From contig JAHIWG010000141.1 of assembly GCA_018816345.1 (NCBI GenBank), positions 1 to 64,000 of the forward strand: 64,000 nt of DNA, written 5' to 3'. The notes beneath the pieces are model-generated. The model saw nothing but the letters and a program-made list of their open reading frames with translations, had not been told where the DNA came from and ran no database searches. A program made the translations under genes and the position numbers. Source of the DNA: Spirochaetota bacterium (lineage in GTDB: Bacteria; Spirochaetota; Spirochaetia; Treponematales; UBA12059). Numbering within the stretch: the first letter of the stretch is position 1; each line of letters starts with the position of its first letter. Shown here piece by piece: positions 1-8,523 of the stretch.

Positions 1-1647
1 CTCTGCTCCGACTGCGCCCATATCCTGGTCGACGAGACGGGCGCGCCCACCGCCGTCACGGGAGCCCAGCTCGTGCCGGTCGGCACGCGGCTGGGCAAGG
101 TCGTGCCCGCATCCCTTGAGGAGACCATCCGGCACTACGGCGACACCCACAAGCCGCGCCCGGCCGTGCTGTCGCTCAGCCAGCCCACGGAGCTAGGCAC
201 CGTATATTCTGCGGCCGAGCTGGCCGAGCTATGCCGAATCGCCCACGGCGCGGGCATGGCCGTGCACGTGGACGGCGCGCGGCTTTCCAACGCCGCGGTA
301 GCCCTCGGCCTCGGACCGGCGGAGGCCTCCGGCTACGCGCCGGGGGCTACCGGCCAGGCGCCCTCGGGGGCGGACGTCGTATGCTTCGGGGGCACGAAGA
401 ACGGCCTCATGTTCGGCGAGGCAGTCGTCTTCGCTCCCAGGCCCGCGGGCCTCCCCGACACCTCGCGGCTACGCAAGACGAGGCTGCAGCTCGCCAGCAA
501 GATGCGGTACATAGCGGCCCAGTTCGAGGAATACGTCGTCTCGGGCCTGTGGAGGGAAAACGCCGCGACGGCCAACCGCATGGCGACCCGCCTGGCCGCG
601 GGCCTATCGGCGAGGGGCGTGGGGCTCGAGTATCCGGCCCAGACGAACGGAGTCTTCCTGCGCATCCCCGGCCCGGTAGCGGAGGAACTGCGGGCCAAGC
701 GCTTCTTCTACGACTGGGAAGGCGGGTCCGTTCGATGGATGGCCAGCTGGGACACGAGCGAATCCGACGTCGACTCACTCCTCTCGGACCTGGACGCCTC
801 GATGACCGCCTACCGGGCGACGGCCTCGGCGTCAGCGCCGGGAACGGAGCGCGCGGAGGCGGCCGAGGCCGTCGCCCGCGAGCTAGCCGCCGGGCGAGCC
901 TTCCTCCGCTCTAACTGGGCTCGGCTCGACGACTATAAGAGCCCCAAGGAGCTAGGCCTGCCGCGCCCGCCCTTCGTGCGCCCCGCGCCCGATGGCGCCC
1001 GGCTCGTCGCCCTGCCCGACCCGGCCGCGACCGGCCTCGGCGGCAAGAGCTTCGGCGAGTGCACGGCGACGCGCCGCTCGAGGCGGAAGTACAGGCCCGA
1101 GGCCATTAGCCTCGAGGAGCTATCCTTCCTCCTATGGTCGTGCGCCGGCGTCAAGACTGTCAGGAACGATAACGCGTTCCGCACCGTACCCTCCGGCGGC
1201 TGCAGGCACCCGCTCGACCTCTGCATCTACGCGAGGCGCGTCGCCGGGCTCGAACCCGGGCTGTACCGATACATGGCCGTCGATAACGCGCTCGCCCTCC
1301 TACGCCCAGCCGCCTCGGTCCCCGGGACCGATATGGAGAAGACCGGCTTCCTTGACCTCGACGCGGAGATGGACGCGGGCCTCTCGGGCCAGCTATGGAA
1401 CTGCGCGGCCATGTTCGTCTGGACGGCAGTGCCGGAACGCACCGAGTGGACCTATACCGTAGCGGCGGCTAAGACCCTGCTCCTGGACGCGGGCCACGCC
1501 TGCCAGGCCCTGTACGGCGCCTGCGAGGCCCTGGGCCTCGGCACCTGCGCCCAGGCCGCCTACGACCAGGACAGGCTCGACGCGGCCCTCGGCGTCGACG
1601 GTCGCGACGAGTTCGCCGTGTACGCGGCCCCGGTGGGCCGGGTCTAG
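1..1647 (+). CDS. Threonine aldolase / SagB-type nitroreductase fusion protein, 5' end cut by window edge
   Basis: Frame is open from base 1 (LCSDCAHILVDETGAPTAVTGAQLVPV...), aldolase-like HVDGARLSNAAVALG, then in the same frame LPRPPFVRP...TRRSRRKYRPEAISLEELSFLLWSCAG...GLGTCAQAAYDQD typical of nitroreductases. Confidence 0.85.
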   Translation, partial: LCSDCAHILVDETGAPTAVTGAQLVPVGTRLGKVVPASLEETIRHYGDTHKPRPAVLSLSQPTELGTVYSAAELAELCRIAHGAGMAVHVDGARLSNAAVALGLGPAEASGYAPGATGQAPSGADVVCFGGTKNGLMFGEAVVFAPRPAGLPDTSRLRKTRLQLASKMRYIAAQFEEYVVSGLWRENAATANRMATRLAAGLSARGVGLEYPAQTNGVFLRIPGPVAEELRAKRFFYDWEGGSVRWMASWDTSESDVDSLLSDLDASMTAYRATASASAPGTERAEAAEAVARELAAGRAFLRSNWARLDDYKSPKELGLPRPPFVRPAPDGARLVALPDPAATGLGGKSFGECTATRRSRRKYRPEAISLEELSFLLWSCAGVKTVRNDNAFRTVPSGGCRHPLDLCIYARRVAGLEPGLYRYMAVDNALALLRPAASVPGTDMEKTGFLDLDAEMDAGLSGQLWNCAAMFVWTAVPERTEWTYTVAAAKTLLLDAGHACQALYGACEALGLGTCAQAAYDQDRLDAALGVDGRDEFAVYAAPVGRV

Positions 1648-4124
1648 AACAGCTCGGGCTGCGGCGACTCGAGCCCGAACGGGCCGAGCGGCACGGGCAA
1701 TCCCGAGGCCGCCAGGGATCGGGCTATAGGCAGGAGCTGCTTGGCGACGTAATGGCCATAGTCGGGCCGGGGCGAGCCGGGCCCAGACGCGCCGTACTCG
1801 TCGGGGTCCACCGGCGCGGGCCCTTCGGCCGCGATTACGTACGAGACCGCGCCCCGCCCGGTCAGGCCGGCGAGGCGCGCGGCCTTCACGTGGGGCGGCG
1901 TGCTCTTCACGTAGGCCGACGCCGAGCGCCGCAGGACGCGCGTATAGACGAGGCGCGCGTCCAGCTCCCCGCGCCCGAGCGAGGCCAGCGTCGAGGAGAC
2001 GTACGCGCCGGCCTCCGTCTCCGAAGCCCCGGAGAAGACCATGCCTAGGAGCCTTAGCTGGAACTCGCGCGCCAGGGGCGTCCAGTCGCTCCGCACGGCC
2101 TCCATGCCCTTGACGTCCACCCGGTCGCCGTCCGGGCCGCGCAGCAGGCCCGCGTATCCCTTTGACCTCCCCCTGGCCGCCGCCGGCTCGTCGCCGTCGG
2201 ACGCTCCGTCGGACGCTCCGTCGGACGCCTCGGCGAAGCGCAGCGGCGGTATGACGAAGCGCGCGTAAGCCTTGTCGAAGCGCAGCTCCAGCCGCGAACG
2301 CGCCCCGTATTCCCGCGCGGCCATCTCGGCGAGCTCCTCGTTGACGAGGCGGCACAGCTCGTCTCCTCGCTCCCTGTAAGCCCGGTACTCGGCGCACGGC
2401 CCGAGCCCGGTGGCCACGAACAGCGAGTCGGTGTCCCCGTACAGCACCTCCGAGCCCTCCCGCTCGATGCGCTCCTTCGCCCTCAGGAGGACGAGCCGGC
2501 CGAACGACGTGACTGCGCCCGCCAGCTCGGTGCGGGCGTACCTGCACGACGACGTGCCGAGGACGCCGTAGAACGAGTTCATGAGGATCTTGTAGACGTA
2601 CGAGCCCGTAGCGTCCTTGCGGGCGCTCGCCTCCTCGCGACGCGCGAAGTACGAATCGACGAGATCGGGTAGCGGCCAGCGCGAGCCCTCGGGCTCCCGG
2701 GCGAAGCGGGCCCCGTTGGGCGCGACGATATCGTCGGCGAGCCCCGAGCGCGCTCGGGCCATGGGATCGACGCAGAAGGTCCGCATGACCGACGGGTACA
2801 GGCTCTTGAAGTCCAGGACGACGACGCCCTCCCGGTAGCCGGCGCGCGACGGCAGCACGGTGCCGCCCGCCGCCCCCGAGACGTCGCGCCCTTCCTCGAA
2901 GGGCGGCGGCGCGACGCCGCGGCGCCTGAGCGCCTCACCGTAGGCCCGCTCGAAGGCGGCGACGCTCGTCCAGGCGCGGTCGAGGCCTATGCCGACGAGA
3001 GCAGCCCTCGCGAGCGTCAGCGCGAAGAGGCCGGTCCTCTCTAGAACGTCAAGCACGAGGGCCGCGTCGAGCGCCGCGTACGAGGCGAAGGCCGCCGTGT
3101 CGCCCAGGTACATCCTGTCGAGCTCCGCTATCTTGGCCGCGCCCCGCAGCGAGACCTCCTTGCCCCGGCCGAGGGTGGCGCGCGCGACCGTCTCCAGGGC
3201 GTAGTCGTCGTAGCGCTCCGGCCCCGAGCGGGCCACGCGCATCGCGTCCAGGACCTGCCTGCCCGGGATCACCGCCGTGGCCGTCCTGCCGCGCCCCTTG
3301 GGAAGGACCCTCGCCGATTCGCTGGAGCGGCCTATGTCGAAGGCCGCGCCGAGCGACTCGCTCCGCTCGACGAGGCGCGCGAGGTCGAAGTCCACCACGT
3401 TCCAGCCGACGACGAGGTCGGGATCGAGCCTCGTTACTATCCTCGAGAGCGCCGATACGAGGGCGCGCTCGTCGCCGACGGCTTCCACACCCTCGGGCAG
3501 GCCGGCCGAGAGGCCGGGTCCGGCGCCCGGCGCCGGGACGAGGAGGACTATCGTCGGCTCGTCCCTGCGGACGAGCCTCTTCTCCTTTGGGGACCAGTCG
3601 GCCATCGCGAGGCTGGCCGCCCGCACCGAGCGGTCCGCCTCGTCGGTCTCTATATCGAGAGAAAGCACCGACAGGGGGGCGTCCGCGGCTTCGAGGGAGG
3701 AGATCCGGGCGTCCGGGAAGACTACGTCGACGCGCCGGCCCGGCCTGGCCTCGCCCGACACGGATACGCCCAGGCCGAGGCCCTTGTCGGACCGGTACAG
3801 GTCGGCGAGGCTCCCGGCCCCGTGGACCGGCACGCCCAGGGAGGCGAGCCTGGCCGCGGCGTCGCGATAGGCCCCGAAGCCGGGGGCGGTCCACGACGAC
3901 AGGGCCGTCCCGTCGAGGGCGTAGAGCCCGCGCTCGGCGAAGCCTGTCCGCAGGCCGGCGGGAAGCCCAGCCAGCGACGACGACGGGACGTGGACGGAAG
4001 GCCGCCAGGAGGCGTCCTCCGCCGCGAAGGAGCGCCCGTCCTCCAGGCGGCCTACGACGAAGACGCGGTCCCGCTTATAGTCTGCGTAAATATGCACGGC
4101 CAGCCCGCGGCCCGTCGATTCCAT
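1644..4124 (-). CDS. polB: DNA polymerase family B (DNA polymerase II-like)
   Basis: DFKSLYPSVMRTF (motif A), KILMNSFYGVLG (motif B), YGDTDSLFV (motif C), exonuclease motifs SLDIETD, VGWNVVDFDL, YAALD. Confidence 0.92.
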   Translation of the reverse strand: MESTGRGLAVHIYADYKRDRVFVVGRLEDGRSFAAEDASWRPSVHVPSSSLAGLPAGLRTGFAERGLYALDGTALSSWTAPGFGAYRDAAARLASLGVPVHGAGSLADLYRSDKGLGLGVSVSGEARPGRRVDVVFPDARISSLEAADAPLSVLSLDIETDEADRSVRAASLAMADWSPKEKRLVRRDEPTIVLLVPAPGAGPGLSAGLPEGVEAVGDERALVSALSRIVTRLDPDLVVGWNVVDFDLARLVERSESLGAAFDIGRSSESARVLPKGRGRTATAVIPGRQVLDAMRVARSGPERYDDYALETVARATLGRGKEVSLRGAAKIAELDRMYLGDTAAFASYAALDAALVLDVLERTGLFALTLARAALVGIGLDRAWTSVAAFERAYGEALRRRGVAPPPFEEGRDVSGAAGGTVLPSRAGYREGVVVLDFKSLYPSVMRTFCVDPMARARSGLADDIVAPNGARFAREPEGSRWPLPDLVDSYFARREEASARKDATGSYVYKILMNSFYGVLGTSSCRYARTELAGAVTSFGRLVLLRAKERIEREGSEVLYGDTDSLFVATGLGPCAEYRAYRERGDELCRLVNEELAEMAAREYGARSRLELRFDKAYARFVIPPLRFAEASDGASDGASDGDEPAAARGRSKGYAGLLRGPDGDRVDVKGMEAVRSDWTPLAREFQLRLLGMVFSGASETEAGAYVSSTLASLGRGELDARLVYTRVLRRSASAYVKSTPPHVKAARLAGLTGRGAVSYVIAAEGPAPVDPDEYGASGPGSPRPDYGHYVAKQLLPIARSLAASGLPVPLGPFGLESPQPELF
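2195..2230. repeat. 12-bp tandem repeat in polB
   Basis: cgtcggacgctc x3 (last copy one mismatch), encoding ASDGASDGASDG. Confidence 0.85.
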
Positions 4125-4187
4125 CTTTCCTCCGCGCGTCCGTATAGGGTATCATGCCGTCATAGCCTATCGCCATAAGGAACGACC

Positions 4188-5315
4188 ATGCCCGTACCCG
4201 TATATTTCCTTGACTCCAGGTCGAAGAGCCCGAAGACGAGCTCCATCGCCAAGCTTAGGACCCTGCTAGCCAGGCTCGCCGAGGCCAATCCCGACGCGCT
4301 CGGCAAGGGCGCCCTGTGCGCGATCAAGGTGCACTTCGGCGAGATGGGCAACGACGCCTACATAAGCCCGGTGCTCGCGCGGACCGCGGCGGACCAGGCC
4401 AAGGCGTCGGGAGCGAAGCCCTTTTTCACCGACACGAACACCCTCTATTCGGGCTCCCGGTCCAACGCGGTCGACCACCTGGAGACGGCCGTCTCCCACG
4501 GCTTCGTGACCGAGGTCTGCGGGGCGCCCGTCGTCATAGCGGACGGGCTCAAGAGCAACGACTGGCGAGAGGTCGGCCTCCCCGCGTCGTGCGCGCGGCT
4601 GAAGTCCGCGAAGATAGCCTCCGGCATCCTCGACGCCGACAGCATGATAGTCCTTTCCCACGTCAAGGGGCACGAGATGGCGGGCTTCGGCGGGGCGATC
4701 AAGAACCTCGCCATGGGCTGCGCGCCCTTCGTGGGCAAGCGCGAGCAGCACTGCGTCAAGTTCCAGGTCAAGGAGCAGAAGTGCGTCGCCTGCGGCCGCT
4801 GCGTCGCGGTCTGCCCGACCGGCGCCGCCAGGCTCGGTTCAGCGCCCGGCGCGAAGGCCTCCATCGACCAGGCGGCATGCATAGGCTGCGGCGAGTGCCT
4901 CGCGCACTGCGCGCCCAAGGCCATAGGCATGGACTGGGAGGTAGGCCTCGAGGAATTCACCGAGAAGATGACCGAGTACGCCCTCGGCGCGGTCTCGGGC
5001 AAGCAGGGGCGCGTCCTGTACGTGAGCGTAGTCCAGAAGGTAGTGCCCCTCTGCGACTGCGTGCCCTGGAGCGACGCGCCCCTGGTACCGGACCTGGGCT
5101 TCCTCGCGTCGACCGACCCCGTAGCCATAGACCAGGCGGCCTTCGACCTCGTGAAGGCCGCGCCCGTGTGGCCGGGCTCGGCCCTGGACGGCAAGGCGGC
5201 GGCGGGAGACGACAAATTCACCGCCCTGCACCCGGAGACGCGCTCCGAGCTCCAGATGTCCCACGGCGAGCTCATAGGCCTCGGGTCGCGCGACTACGAG
5301 CTCGTGCGGATATAG
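4188..5315 (+). CDS. DUF362 domain-containing 4Fe-4S protein
   Basis: DUF362-like N-terminus (AIKVHFGEMGN, FFTDTNTLYSGSR) plus two ferredoxin motifs CVACGRCVAVCP and CIGCGECLAHCAP. Confidence 0.85.
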   Translation: MPVPVYFLDSRSKSPKTSSIAKLRTLLARLAEANPDALGKGALCAIKVHFGEMGNDAYISPVLARTAADQAKASGAKPFFTDTNTLYSGSRSNAVDHLETAVSHGFVTEVCGAPVVIADGLKSNDWREVGLPASCARLKSAKIASGILDADSMIVLSHVKGHEMAGFGGAIKNLAMGCAPFVGKREQHCVKFQVKEQKCVACGRCVAVCPTGAARLGSAPGAKASIDQAACIGCGECLAHCAPKAIGMDWEVGLEEFTEKMTEYALGAVSGKQGRVLYVSVVQKVVPLCDCVPWSDAPLVPDLGFLASTDPVAIDQAAFDLVKAAPVWPGSALDGKAAAGDDKFTALHPETRSELQMSHGELIGLGSRDYELVRI

Positions 5316-5325
5316 GACGGCCGCC

Positions 5326-6066
5326 GTGACTATGCTAGGGCTCCTGGAGCGGGGCCTATCAGAGCTAGGCGTACTATCCGCCGGCGCGGTACCGGGCGCC
5401 GAGCCGGCCGGAGCCTCGCAAACCGGAGCCTCGCCGGACGGAGCCGCTGCGGGAGCCGACGCCGAGGCCCGCGGGAGGCTGGCTCGCTACGTCGAGGCAA
5501 TAGAGGAATGGAATCCCGCCTACGGCCTCGTCGGCGCCTCCGGGGACGAGCTTATAATCAAGCACATCCTAGACAGCCTCGCGCCCGTACCGGTCATAGA
5601 CGGGCTCCTGGCGTCCAGGCCCGTCGACGGGGAGAGGCCCGTCCTCGTCGACCTGGGCACGGGAGCCGGCCTGCCCGGCATCCCTATCTCCATAGCCAGG
5701 CCGGGCCTCGACGTCGTCCTCCTCGACCGAATGACGCGGCGCATACGCTTCCTCGAGGCTATGCAGTCCCGCTTGGCGCTCGCGAACGTACAGATAGTCG
5801 AGGAGCAGGTGGAGCGCGCCAGGGGATCCTTCGACATAGTCACCTTCCGCGCGTTCAGGCCCTTCGAGCGCAAGCTCTTCAAGCGCGTATTCTCCGTCTG
5901 CGCGCCCGGCGGCTTCGTCGTCGCGTACAAGGGCAAGGCCGAGCGGGCCCGCGCGGAGCTCGCCGAGATAGACGGCCTCTACTCGAGCGCCGAGATCGTG
6001 CCCGTCAAGGTGCCGTTCCTCGACGACGAGCGCTGCGTCGTCGTCATGAGGCCCGCGCGGCGCTAG
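5326..6066 (+). CDS. rsmG: 16S rRNA (guanine527-N7)-methyltransferase RsmG, GTG start
   Basis: EWNPAYGLVGASGDELIIKHILDSLAP, DLGTGAGLPGIPISIARP, VTFRAFRPF. Confidence 0.9.
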   Translation: MTMLGLLERGLSELGVLSAGAVPGAEPAGASQTGASPDGAAAGADAEARGRLARYVEAIEEWNPAYGLVGASGDELIIKHILDSLAPVPVIDGLLASRPVDGERPVLVDLGTGAGLPGIPISIARPGLDVVLLDRMTRRIRFLEAMQSRLALANVQIVEEQVERARGSFDIVTFRAFRPFERKLFKRVFSVCAPGGFVVAYKGKAERARAELAEIDGLYSSAEIVPVKVPFLDDERCVVVMRPARR

Positions 6067-6098
6067 CGGAGGACGAAGGTCCGCCCGTCGCGCTTCTA

Positions 6099-7028
6099 TC
6101 ACCGCGACGGCGCGGTTACCGCGAACTCCCGGACGAAGCGCTGGTCTCCCCAGGAATCCTTTACGACCAGCTTATACTTGCCCGGCTTGTCGAAACGGTA
6201 CGGCGGCAAGCCGAGCGCGGCCTTCGGGGCCAGCCTCGCCCGCTCCTCGTGTATCTGCTCGAGCTTGAGGCTCTTCGGGTCGACCCTGAAGAACAGCACC
6301 GTAAAGACGCCTTCCTGGCCAGTACCGTTCGTTATCGTGAACGCGACGCTCGTCCCGGCCTGGGTAGGAATCCTATCGACGAAATCCGCTTTCCTTGCGG
6401 GGATCACGATGCCGATATCCGCTATCGCCTGTTCCTCCGCGGCGACCTTCGCGCTCGCCTGTCCGGGGCTCGTCGCGGCGGCAGTCGCGGGCTTGGCCGT
6501 CGGCGCGGTCAAGGCCGGCGCCGTAGCGGCGATGAACGAGCGGGCGGCGATAAGGCGAGGCGCCCAATACCGGTCGGTCAGGGGCGATACGATGACGCCC
6601 GTCTTGGGGCCGTCCGAGACTGCGTGTATGACGGTGCCGTCGCCTACGAAGATGGAGACATGGCTGGGAGCGCCGCCGACCGTATCGTAGACGAATACGT
6701 CTCCCGGCTTGGCCGCTTTCCAGTCGATAGGCAGGCCGACGCCGTAGAAGCCCCTGGCGCTACGCGGCAGCTCCATGCCGTAGGCCTCGCGGTAGACGTA
6801 GCGGACGAAACCCGAGCAGTCGAAGGCCTTCGGCGACTCGGCGCCGTAGACGTAGGGAACGCCGCGGTATTTAAAGGCGACCTCGACGAGGCGCTTCCTC
6901 GCCGCGTCGTCCTTGGCGATAGCCTGAGGCTGGGCGTAGGGTATGGATGCAGGGATCGCAACGAACGCGAGGGCGAGGACGGCGAGCGGCGCGACGGCGG
7001 GATGACGATGCTTTTCCTTCTTTATCAT
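6099..7028 (-). CDS. NlpC/P60 family cell-wall peptidase, exported
   Basis: N-terminal hydrophobic signal; GVPYVYGAESPKAFDCSGFVRYVY, HVSIFVGDGTVIHA. Confidence 0.88.
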   Translation of the reverse strand: MIKKEKHRHPAVAPLAVLALAFVAIPASIPYAQPQAIAKDDAARKRLVEVAFKYRGVPYVYGAESPKAFDCSGFVRYVYREAYGMELPRSARGFYGVGLPIDWKAAKPGDVFVYDTVGGAPSHVSIFVGDGTVIHAVSDGPKTGVIVSPLTDRYWAPRLIAARSFIAATAPALTAPTAKPATAAATSPGQASAKVAAEEQAIADIGIVIPARKADFVDRIPTQAGTSVAFTITNGTGQEGVFTVLFFRVDPKSLKLEQIHEERARLAPKAALGLPPYRFDKPGKYKLVVKDSWGDQRFVREFAVTAPSR

Positions 7029-7075
7029 GAATCGACTATCATACGCGAGGCCGCTACAGTCAATACGCTACGCTT

Positions 7076-7116
7076 GCTATCAAATTCGATAGGTATATGC
7101 TATCGTTTTCGATAGC
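7076..7116. promoter_or_regulatory. Two tandem palindromes, putative enhancer-binding sites
   Basis: CTATC-AAATTC-GATAG (7077-7092) and GCTATCG-TTTT-CGATAGC (7099-7116), centres 23 bp apart. Confidence 0.6.
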
Positions 7117-7187
7117 CGACGCATTCGATTGTCGCTCTTAGCGTTGCGTAAGGCTCAGTATAAGCGGCTTGCGCCGCGATATGCTCT

Positions 7188-7203
7188 TGGCACGGTTCCT
7201 GCT
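7188..7203 (+). promoter_or_regulatory. Putative sigma-54 (-24/-12) promoter
   Basis: TGGCACGGTTCCTGCT matches TGGCACG-N4-TTGCW with one mismatch and correct GG-to-GC spacing; NtrC-type regulator in same operon. Confidence 0.75.
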
Positions 7204-7257
7204 TATGTACTCGTATACGATGTTCGCTAGAACGGATCGTTAAGAAGGAGCAACACC

Positions 7258-7992
7258 ATGAAACGGATATTCGGAACCGTCGCGCTGGCGTGCTTGATAG
7301 GCAACGGAGCCTTCTCGCAGGAACTCGCCTCTACCCCTCTACCGTCGAGGGACGTAAACGCCGCGAACCCTCAATTCGCCGTATCTATACTGACCGATTA
7401 CTTCGTGAAGGACGAGAAGGGCGACAGGGTCGGCGGGATAGTCGTGACCAGCATAGGCGGCGCGCTTCTCGCGGGAGGCCTCGCCGGCGTCGGATACTCC
7501 TTCGCCGCCCCCGCGGAGAATTTCTCCAGCCCCGAGAGCCAGATGCTGATGCGCGGGCTCACGATCGGCGCCGCCGGCGGCGGGCTCCTCTTAGGCGGCA
7601 TAGGCCTCGGCCTCCTCGCCAAGCCCGAAGGCGAGTATAAGCGGGAATACGCGTACCTGTACGCGGAGACCGATCCCGTGGTCAAGGAAGCCATAGCGTA
7701 CGGCATCATGAAGGAGCTGGCCGACGAGGCCAGGCGTAGCAGGATAGTGGGCGGCGTCATCAACATAGCGACGCCGCTCGCGGCCGCGGGCGGCAGGGCC
7801 ATAGCGTCGGCGATTACCGGCGATTGGGACGACTTCGGCGACAAGGTCGTGAGCACGATGAGCTGGACCCTCCCGAGCCTCGTCTCGGGCATCATAACCC
7901 TCGTCAGCGGCAAGTCCAGCGAGGAACGGATGCTCGACTCGTACAGGGCCATGAGCGCCAGCTATAGCGCTAGCGTCGGCGCGAGGAAGTAG
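7258..7992 (+). CDS. Exported protein of unknown function with glycine-rich hydrophobic segments
   Basis: Signal peptide MKRIFGTVALACLIGNGAFSQ; AAGAAGGAG-like RBS; GGIVVTSIGGALLAGGLAGVGY and GAAGGGLLLGGIGLGLL. Confidence 0.75.
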   Translation: MKRIFGTVALACLIGNGAFSQELASTPLPSRDVNAANPQFAVSILTDYFVKDEKGDRVGGIVVTSIGGALLAGGLAGVGYSFAAPAENFSSPESQMLMRGLTIGAAGGGLLLGGIGLGLLAKPEGEYKREYAYLYAETDPVVKEAIAYGIMKELADEARRSRIVGGVINIATPLAAAGGRAIASAITGDWDDFGDKVVSTMSWTLPSLVSGIITLVSGKSSEERMLDSYRAMSASYSASVGARK

Positions 7993-8004
7993 GGGCGGCG
8001 ACGC

Positions 8005-8520
8005 ATGGGTTCGTGGTTCAAGGGCTTCGTGCTCGGCGTCGCCGCCCTCCTCGGCCTTTCTACGGCCGGGGAGCCCCCCGCGGCGTCGATGCGCGCGTAC
8101 CGGGACGGGTCTATGCTATACGCGGCCGTAGAGGTAGAGGGCCTGCCCGGCTCCGACCTGGCGCGGCTGGTCGATTCTTCGTTCACGGTACGGCTCCGGG
8201 CCTCGATGTGGGCCGGCGACGACAGGGCCGAGGCTTTCCGGGACGTTCGGTTCAACGGCCTCCGCTACGAGGTACGGTTCTCCGAGACGGGAGGCGCCCA
8301 CTCGACCACCGACCCCAAGGCGGCCTGGGCCATGGCCTCCCGTTTCGGCCTTATCGCGCTGGGCCCGGTATCGTCTAAATCGTTCCCGATGGCGATGGGC
8401 TGCAAGGTCACGCTCGAGTTGCCGGAGGACGAGGGCTACGACCCCATGGTCGTCTGGGGATATAAGCCCGCGGCGGCCTATAACGAGCTCGACTCGCTCG
8501 GCCTCGTGCCGTATTATTAA
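8005..8520 (+). CDS. DUF4390-like hypothetical protein
   Basis: Small exported protein directly upstream of an NtrY/NtrB-like kinase and NtrX/NtrC-like regulator; family assignment tentative. Confidence 0.5.
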   Translation: MGSWFKGFVLGVAALLGLSTAGEPPAASMRAYRDGSMLYAAVEVEGLPGSDLARLVDSSFTVRLRASMWAGDDRAEAFRDVRFNGLRYEVRFSETGGAHSTTDPKAAWAMASRFGLIALGPVSSKSFPMAMGCKVTLELPEDEGYDPMVVWGYKPAAAYNELDSLGLVPYY

Positions 8521-8523
8521 CCG

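Noticed and set aside
1393-2547. 384-aa minus-strand ORF overlapping aldolase fusion and polB
   Set aside because: Arg/Ala/Gly-rich shadow frame; both overlapped genes have clear motifs.
5508-7115. 535-aa plus-strand ORF overlapping rsmG and NlpC/P60 gene
   Set aside because: Arg/Pro-rich shadow frame crossing two supported genes on different strands.
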